From: Numida meleagris
Lineage: Eukaryota > Chordata > Aves > Galliformes > Numididae
Direction of reading: 5' to 3'
Assembly (NCBI RefSeq): GCF_002078875.1
Contig: NC_034414.1
Location: 22,994,616 to 23,058,615 of the forward strand
DNA: 64,000 bases
Part shown: positions 55,501-64,000 of the stretch, in pieces
Position numbering within the stretch: position 1 is the first letter of the stretch
Layout: each line of letters begins with the position of its first letter
Notes under the pieces: generated by a model
What the model saw: the letters and a program-made list of their open reading frames with translations, nothing else
Database searches by the model: none
Told to the model about the DNA's origin: nothing
Translations under genes and position numbers: made by a program

Positions 55501-55821
55501 TCACTTTAACTATACTAATGTATTTTAACATATACTCTTCTTTTGAAACAGTTACAATTCACCTAAAATATATTCTGTCAAAGCAATTCTAAAACCTAAA
55601 TTTAAACACGGTTCTTCTATGCTTATATCCATTATGTTTTGAACGTAGCTATCTAAATATAGTAAAAGCAGATCAGGTCATAGATTTCTCATTAAGAAAA
55701 GTTTTTATTAAAGAGCACATAATTCTTCCTTTAGAATATGAAATTTATATCACATCTGAAATACGTGGTCCTAGGTCTTAGCTAATAATCACCTGGTGGA
55801 GATACTTCAGGTGAATGGAGC

Positions 55822-55845
55822 TTTTTTTTTTTTTAAAAAAAAAAA
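55822..55845. repeat. T13-A11 inverted homopolymer
   Basis: Thirteen T are followed directly by eleven A. The pair could fold as a hairpin in single-stranded DNA. It lies in the last FUT8 intron. Confidence 0.9.
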
Positions 55846-55880
55846 GTTGATGGTTTCTCACAGGCTCTTCTTACCAGGGA

Positions 55881-55899
55881 TTTTTTTTTTTTTTTTTTT
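55881..55899. repeat. 19-base T run
   Basis: An uninterrupted run of 19 T 36 bases right of the T13-A11 tract. In FUT8 sense it is an A run within the intron. Confidence 0.9.
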
Positions 55900-57166
55900 A
55901 CTTTGGAGTTTATTCCTACCTTGCCCTGAAGTAGTCAATATTAATAACCTTCTAAATATGCTTTTAAAAAGTCATTTTCTTCACAGGGTTTGATGAATAG
56001 TGAGAAAAATGCAACCACAAGCATGACTAAGGGATAAAGGGCTTTCCTACATTTTTTCCTGGTTTTGCTGTCTTCTTGTCATAATAATGCAATTATGAAT
56101 TTTGGCTGTCAACATCAATAAATCACAGTATTTATCATATATTAACATTACACTTGTTATTTATTTTTCATTACAGTGCAGAAAACAATTTACATTTGAA
56201 GTTAGAGAAAATTTCTTTTTGAAGTAATTTTTAAACTTTCAGGTTTTGTGTCCACTTCCACATAATAGTACAATTGCATCAGATCACAATTTATTACCAT
56301 CTATAACTGAATGCTTTCCTAAACAGAGTGCTAAGAGCATATTTGACAAATGTAGGTAAAATATGTTCACTGTTGGATTTTGATGATATTTTGCTGTACC
56401 TGAATTAGGTGGATCACCATGCACAAGAGAAAACACTAATTTTCTGTTATTGTGGTTTTTTTTTAATCTTCAAGCACCTTTTTAAAACTGCTTTTCATGA
56501 TATATAAAATACACAGTATGCTGTAATACATGTAATATAGAAGACAACAGTGACAGTTATATGATTCAGTTTTCCTACAGACTCCATCTTGCTTCAAGTT
56601 CAAAAACAAAAAATTTACAGTACGAAATTATCTGCAACAAGAAGTCTCTATAGATTGCAGTGGCCAGAATTCATATTTACTACCCCACACCTAGATTGCT
56701 AGAAATGTAATAGACTCTAATAAGAAATTAAATTTCTCCTATCCTTGTTCTTCACCACACCTGCTATTAACTCAAGCAACAACCAGCATGTCAAAGCTAC
56801 AGCAGAGCACTGTGAATTGGATAGAAACAATAATTAACTTTATGCAAAGTTCAGAAGTGTTAAATGTTCAAAGTTATTTTCACTTACTTGTATGCCCTAA
56901 CTGAACTGTGTAGAAACAAACATACACATGTTATATATTAACTTTATGTAAAACTAGAAAACATTTTTTTCTTAATTGAGATGCCTTAATTAAGGCAATA
57001 ACTTCAATAGGGGAGAAGTAATCAACCAGTCCTAACAGTCATCTAAATGTTCACATATTATAGAAAGAAAATCATGATAGTCCCATGAAATTTTCATGAC
57101 AGAACACTGAGACCAAGATAACTGAAGCAAGAAGAAAAGGAAGATTCAGAACCAGTACACATTCTA

Positions 57167-57391
<225 letters not shown>

Positions 57392-60300
57392 TCATCTGTG
57401 CTCTAAGATAAGATAGTTAATGTAAGTCTCTCCTTTACACTCTAGAATATTACTGCTGCCACCATATGTCCTCAATTTATCAAAAGGAACTTAAATAAGA
57501 ACAAAGTCTAAGATATGACTGTAAAAATACCAGGAAGCGGATGCTGTATTCTGTTAATCTCACTGATTTTACATGAAATATACTCATTTAAGCTTTTGCT
57601 ACTACTAAATGGAATACAGGATGGTCCTTACTAAATTATGTTTTTGTTCATTAAGATACTTTTTATTAGCTACTGACTATGATACTGTATGAGGAAAGCA
57701 GTCACTTCTAAAGGGACATGTTAAATAAACAAATCTAAATTAAAAAGAAAATTGTTCCTCACAGTTATTAAGATTGTGTGGAAAACAGATTTCACAAATT
57801 TTTATTATGAGGCTAATTATAAAACAACTTAGATACAGATATAGTTTTCAAAGTTATAAACTCATTGCAACTATAAAGCACTATATAACATGAGATAGTA
57901 AGTTAGCTAATATTACATTTGTAAGAATTAATTATTCTTAAAGGGTGTAATAAAGAAAATCGAAATATACAGCAGGCTCTAATGCTAGAGTAGCCATAAC
58001 TTATACCTGTAACTAGATTTTTCAAAGCCTGACAAAATGGTGCTGAACATTGCTTAGAATAAGGAGGTTTACACTTAGAGTTCTTGGACAGTTACTGAAA
58101 TTAACACACACTTATATTCAACAATGTAACGTTAGTACTCTCAACACATGGTAGCCATAACTATGACAGTCTATTGTACCAATATGCCTAATTTATTCCA
58201 TTTTCCCCCCTAAAACTATAGAAAAAACTGTTTCCAAAAGTGAAACAGTAGGCTTTACCACCTAATGTTCACTAGCTGTAACTAACAAATCAGGATATCA
58301 ATAACAGGAGCCAATCAAAAATATTTATCAAAACTTTCTTATCAGGGCTTAAATAATTTGAGGAATATTTGAACTTCAAAAATAAGTAACTTTAACAGAA
58401 CTTTGTCTTCCCAAGAGAATTACCTGCTCTAACAGCAAACCAATGCATCTATGGTAAATTTCTTTCTGAAACCTTTTCCTGAAGAATCTTACTAGCAAAC
58501 TGTCAGTCCAGTAACTTAGTAAAAAAAAAAAAAAGTGTTGTTTTGGATATTGCTTTAAAAACAACTCATTCATTGTTTTGTGCTTCTAACAGCAGCACAA
58601 AAAAATCCCTCCCATACCACAGTCTCCCCAGAATAGGCAATCTGAAGGTAAAAAGGCTTCACAGTGGGTAGCTTTATCATCAGAGACATCAGTGACTTCA
58701 AAACATCTTAAATTTCCATAGGAAGACTTGAGAATTATGATTCATGTTACCACAAAGCTCAAGGTACTGAAAAAATTTTATAAATAGCACCTGTTTCTTT
58801 AATTTATTTCAAATTTAAGATTCACTGCACCCCGAAATTACTTACACATCATCTTACATGTACAGTTAGACAATTCTCCTTCCTTCTTTCATTCAGGAAA
58901 TGGTATTCAAGTTGCTTTGAAATCTTGACTCCATTTCCGTTTTGTAAAGTTGATTCTAAATTACCGAATCACCAGTTTCCAACCCATTTCTTGAACACAG
59001 TGATCCCAGCCTAGTACTAATCTACACACATATTTAAGTTTCTAAAGAAATATTTTTGTACCCCTGTCCAGTTCCATCCTCCCCTCATCCTAATGTTATA
59101 TTCATGCTTGGAAAAGGAGGATTCCTTTAAACATCCTAAAATGCGAGTGTAATAGCAGACATACACAGTGAGAGCAATGAGTCTTCTAGTCCTGTATCCT
59201 GTTTCCAACCAGGCTGAAAGAACAGCATAAACAAAAACAGAGTAGCAGGCCAAGCTTAAATCCTCATAAGTTTAGCCGCATGTGGCCTACTGTCTGCCTC
59301 CATCAGATGAGGTTTAATTCTCCTTTCCACTCACTCTATATAGTGCTTGATACTCAATTTAAAGTTATTCTTACCACAATGACTACAAAGAACAAAGAAA
59401 ACGAAATTTCTCAAGCTCCACAGTTAAAGTCTTGCTTCCTCATCTGTATATGACAATTATTGTAATATGTACATTGTAAGCTTTTGTGGATTTTAAACAG
59501 AACTCTGGCAATTCCTATTATGAGGATTCATGAATGCAGAGGTAAATGAATAATGAGTAATAAGATGTCAGACTTTTACTGACAGAATCATCTATACACA
59601 GTATTTTGTAACATCCCTCAAACAGATTCATATGTAAACCAGAAAGGTACTGAATATGGTTCCTTAATACTTCATGTGCATGTTCAGCTGCTGTATTTTG
59701 AACACTGAACAGCTTAAAGAAGATGCTGTCAAAAATAAAACAGACTAGGAATGCATATACTAGAAAACCCAAGAGTTTGTAATTGAATGCCATTAGATCA
59801 GCTAAAGAACAAACATTTTACAGCAACCCTATCACTTATGTATGACAAATACCATAACCTCTGCTTACCAGAAATTTTCAAGTGCTTTAATTCCATCAGC
59901 ATTACAGCTCATCTCTAATCATCTTGTTCTACATCATCCTAAATCTGAAAACATTTTTTTAAATAAGACCCAAAAAAAGGCAAAAAACCTCATAACTGCT
60001 ACAAACTGAGACTACTGACTCTACTGCCTTTGTTACCATACTTGTATTGTGCAGATATCTGACTGCAAGCCAGAACAGTATTGTTTTCATGGCTATCAAT
60101 AATTTCAAATACTTCTCTTGACGTAAAGAACATACTTGTGTGTACTTCAGCAGAATTTTCATCACTTAAATTCCAATAATGTTTCATGGCCAATCACTCT
60201 CATGTAAAGACAGAATTTCTAGTACTTTGAAATATTTCTGCACCCAATAATAAATTCAACGTAAGTTACTGAAGGACAGCTGCTTCCATGAAAGCAACAC

Positions 60301-60578
60301 GACTGGAACTTTATTTGGATGGCTTTTGTGTGTCAAGTGTAAAGTAATTTGTTCTCTTCTCAGGAATAGGAAAAAAAAGGTTCATTATTCCCAAAACTTG
60401 TTGTTAACCTGAGTTCAGATATCCTTAAATGATGAAATATCAAACTGGATCCTGCCTTTATCACAGGAAGTCTCAAACACCTTTACTCTATTGCCAACAG
60501 CTGTTGGGTGCAAGCAACATGTAATGCACCTTGAACTATCATAAAATCTGTAATGTTTGATAGAATTGTTTTACTAAG

Positions 60579-60747
60579 TGTCATGGTTTTATGATTATTG
60601 CTATCGGTATTCCCCATCATAACATCATGTAGTGCACTGGTAGTTAAAGAGTTAATGCTCCAGTTCTGTGGACTGTTGATATTTCTGGGTACCTGGTTTT
60701 CAGAAGTACAAATCCCAGAAATTCCTTGCTTAATAAAAAAAAAAAAA
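60579..60747 (+). mobile_element. LTR 5'-end fragment of the same family as the solo LTR, with a terminal A tract
   Basis: The segment begins TGTCATGGTTTTATGATTAT and matches the start of the solo LTR at 19666-20196 closely for about 55 bases, including CATCATAACATCATGTAGTG. It then has about 50-60 bases (AGTTAAAGAGTTAATGCTCC and neighbours) that the solo LTR lacks, and the match resumes with TACCTGGTTTTCAGAAG. It ends near AATAAA followed by a 13-base A tract (60735-60747). I see no target-site duplication and no 3' LTR end. It lies inside a FUT8 intron, antisense to the gene. The A tract may be part of the element or unrelated. Confidence 0.7.
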
Positions 60748-61369
60748 TCACATTTTTGCTCAAAAGACAAAGTTTTGGAAGTAGAAATCAGAGCTATTTA
60801 GTATACATACAAATAGCACTCAAAATGACATTATGCTAACTTGTACTACTACTCTGAAGCAAATATATTTAAATTCAATGCATCTGGAGCAGTTATCCTA
60901 GTTTCCACAGTCAGGGCAATAAGCATTTGTGAGATTGTTTATATGCCATGAAGACCTCAAGGAACATTATTTGTCCTTAATACAGGAAAGCAGATGCATA
61001 AACAGAAGGTTTTACCAACTCAGCAAAATGTAGCAAACTATGCAACTTCACAAGTTCGCTCAGGAAAGCACAGGCCACATTAGAAGTAAATGAATGCATA
61101 GTGTGCACTAACAGGTTTGAACAGTTCCATTTGCTATAATAGCTAGGGATTTCATACAACTAGGAAAAGTTTGTTTCAGCCATGTTCTAGAGAGCTTCAA
61201 GACAAAGAGCAATAAAGAGACCAAGAATCCCACATACACAAAGGACAAAGTTTACATTTATTTATGGGTAGTGTGAAAAAAACAAGTCTTTTAAGTAGTG
61301 AATGTATATAATTTTTGAAAAAAGTCATCAGAAGTTTTTCAACTAACTTTTAAAAATTTCTCTGGCAAC

Positions 61370-61440
61370 TAGAATCATAGAATCAAGGAATATCCTAAGT
61401 TGGAGTCAGTGATCTTTCAGGGTCACTTTCAAGTCATGGA
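61370..61440 (-). mobile_element. Degraded CR1 3'-end scrap
   Basis: AGAATCATAGAATCAAGGAATATCCTAAGTTGGAG resembles the reversed CR1 tail (TCATAGAATCATAGAATGG...GTTGGAAG). The following bases GATCTTTCAGGGTCACTTTCAAG fit loosely. Short and old. Confidence 0.55.
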
Positions 61441-61843
61441 CCAACTATTCACAAAAAGGTATTGTTTGGACAGGAGAAACTTTTTAGCACATTAACTAGT
61501 TGGTAACTTAATTTCTAAATAGTTTATTTTAACATACATGTTGTATAGAAGTTTTGTGTGTTTATATTACTCATATTTTCTCATCCCTTTTAGAGCATTG
61601 GGTTGTTTTTCTAAGGTCAGAGATATTGTAAACTCTTCTAGAATTAAGTTTTAAATGTATGCATACTTGGGAAAAAAAAGAACATCCATAAAAAAGAATT
61701 TCTAAAAGAAAAATCAAAAGCATTGGAAGCTGAAATTCTTAACTGTGTAAAGATCACAAAACAATGATACCGAGACCTGTGCCCACAATAGCCAGAAATT
61801 GTAAACAGTAATTAGAAGGAACAAACTAGTATAGTTTGTCTTA

Positions 61844-62065
<222 letters not shown>

Positions 62066-62260
62066 TTAAGCAAGTGAAACTTTAAATTTCATACCTGTGC
62101 TGAGAATTGAACTCCTACATAAAACAAGGAATGATTAGAAGTCACTGATGTCCATTAAGACATGCTGACTTGAGAAATTATTAACTGCAAAATCTGAAAC
62201 ATATATCAAACTTTTTAACAACATGAAGTTTACCGTCAGCCTCCACTTGAGTGTAATATA

Positions 62261-62805
62261 GGAGGGCTGCTTGAAAGTAATGCCTCCTAATTTAATACGT
62301 TGGCCCACAATGTCATAGGCAGGTGGTGGTATGGCAGCAGAGGCCGGACCTTCCCACCAACATTTCATTACATGCTGTTGCTTTGCAACAGATGGCAGCA
62401 GAGTGGCAGTCCGACAAACTGTACTTCTGACATGGAAGTACGTACGAAGCAAATCTCTGTTACTGAATTCCTCCATGCAGAAAATATTGCACCCACTGAC
62501 ACTCATCAACGCTTGCTGAATGTTTACAGAGACCAAACGGTGGATGCAAACACAGTGAGGTAGTGAGTGGTACATTTCAGCAGTGGCAACAGTGACAGTG
62601 GGTCACCTCCACTGGTTCAGATTTTTATGGAAGTAGCACGCAGGTTCTTGCTCATCACTGGTGAAAAGACATAGCTAATAGTGGTGAATATGTTGAAAAA
62701 TAGTGTTTTGTAGCAGAGAACTTGCTCTATCAAATAGTATTATCGTGTCCTTTTATCTGTTGTAGTTTCCATGAAAATAAATAGGAGGCATTAATTTTGG
62801 AGCTC
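62261..62805 (+). mobile_element. Mariner-type DNA transposon, internally deleted non-autonomous copy
   Basis: The element lies between TA dinucleotides (62259-62260 and 62806-62807), as expected for Tc1/mariner insertion. Its left end begins GGAGGGCTGCTTGAAAG and continues into TAATGCCTCCTA; the right end carries the exact inverse TAGGAGGCATTA (62782-62793), giving degraded terminal inverted repeats. A plus-strand frame from an ATG at 62432 gives a mariner-like N-terminal helix-turn-helix region, with key pieces VTEFLHAENIAP, HQRLLNVY and TVDANTVR, then two stops at the position of the conserved tryptophan of the family. The frame continues as VVHFSSGNSDSGSPPL. Soon after, the sequence resembles the transposase C-terminal tail, so the catalytic D,D-D domain is missing. 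It resembles the chicken Galluhop/Mariner1_GG group as I remember it. It lies antisense to FUT8 inside an intron and cannot move by itself. Confidence 0.88.
62432..62674 (+). pseudogene. Broken mariner transposase remnant (N-terminal DNA-binding part joined to C-terminal tail)
   Basis: The frame opens at ATG 62432 (MEVRTKQISV) and runs 43 codons to tandem stops TAG TGA at 62561-62566. It then stays open in the same frame through HFSSGNSDSGSPPLVQIF and RRFLLITGEKT to TAG at 62672-62674. The first part matches the leading helix-turn-helix of mariner transposases. The following piece resembles the linker, and the last part the C-terminal tail. No catalytic aspartates are present. The deletion junction is probably close to 62625. 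No function is expected from this copy. Confidence 0.75.
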
Positions 62806-63449
62806 TAAGTCTTGAGATCTGCCAATATAAAGTGACCTACCAGGTCAATAGACAAAAGCCAGTTCAAGAACTAACATTTGGACAGAACTACTATATACTA
62901 GAAAAAGAAAGATTAGGGATTGAAAGAAAAATATAGTTAAAGGAAGCACCAGCAAAAATTGTCACATCACAAGACAGTAAAAGCCTTTCTTTCACAAGCT
63001 GTTCTTTATTGCGCGTAGGCGCTTCCCTGCTCCCTGCAGCTCCCCGTACAGTCCTTTCCAATCCATAGTTGCAGCTAACAACAATAATGAAAATATCAGC
63101 AGGAAAGGCACATACTATGTTCAAGTGCAGCTAACAAGAAAATTAGCAGTAAATTGTGGTGTGTGAAACGTACACTTTCTTCCTCAATGATAAAGGCTAT
63201 GATCGCTTTAAAAGAAGACACAGATAGAAAAGTGTCTGGAATACAAACTGTAATGCAATTACATGAAGGAAATTCAATATTACATTTCTAGATATCAAAG
63301 GACATTTAATTCTTCTATTGAGCCTACATCTCTTTCCAACTACAGGACAAGAAGTATGCTTCAAATGAATACTTGTGATCAATTTGTATTATACACAGCT
63401 TAAGAATAACAACTTCGTCTAGAAAGTACCCCCTACTCCCTCCACTTCA

Positions 63450-64000
<551 letters not shown>

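Noticed and set aside
62135..62575. 146-codon minus-strand open frame
   Set aside because: Mostly antisense to the mariner element inside a FUT8 intron. No independent support.

Overview
The window is vertebrate nuclear DNA, almost certainly from a bird and most likely a galliform such as chicken. Three things point there: CR1-type LINE fragments ending in the avian-style ATTCTATGATTCTATGA tail, a chicken-type deleted mariner element, and FUT8 exons that read as a clear vertebrate orthologue. The sequence is AT-rich, genes are split by introns, and there are no bacterial-style operons.

Only one gene is supported: the 3' half of FUT8 (alpha-1,6-fucosyltransferase, Golgi core fucosylation) on the minus strand. 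Its last four coding exons lie at 63790-63544, 62021-61845, 57341-57191 and 52821-52504. All splice sites are canonical and the phases fit exactly across the three introns (1522, 4503 and 4369 bp). Together they encode about 297 residues, equivalent to 279-575 of a 575-residue protein: the GDP-fucose-binding catalytic half and the C-terminal SH3 domain. The 5' part of the gene lies beyond the right edge.

Positions 1 to about 51,900 lie downstream of FUT8 and hold no convincing coding gene. I see interspersed repeats there: CR1 fragments at about 4765, 13472, 37630 and 40277, one solo LTR at 19666-20196 with an exact 5-bp target duplication, two possible MIR-like ancient SINE relics, and simple repeats. 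The long reading frames in this part have no recognisable domains or lie antisense in CR1.

The FUT8 introns carry an internally deleted CR1 (53589-54330), two small CR1 scraps, an LTR 5' fragment from the same family as the distant solo LTR (60579), a 545-bp mariner deletion derivative (62261-62805) that keeps a broken DNA-binding domain but no catalytic domain, and a small GC-rich patch with a sense-strand AATAAA near 63005.

I found no evidence of a new multi-gene system. The most useful leads are the transposable-element structures and possible polyadenylation signals in or beside FUT8.
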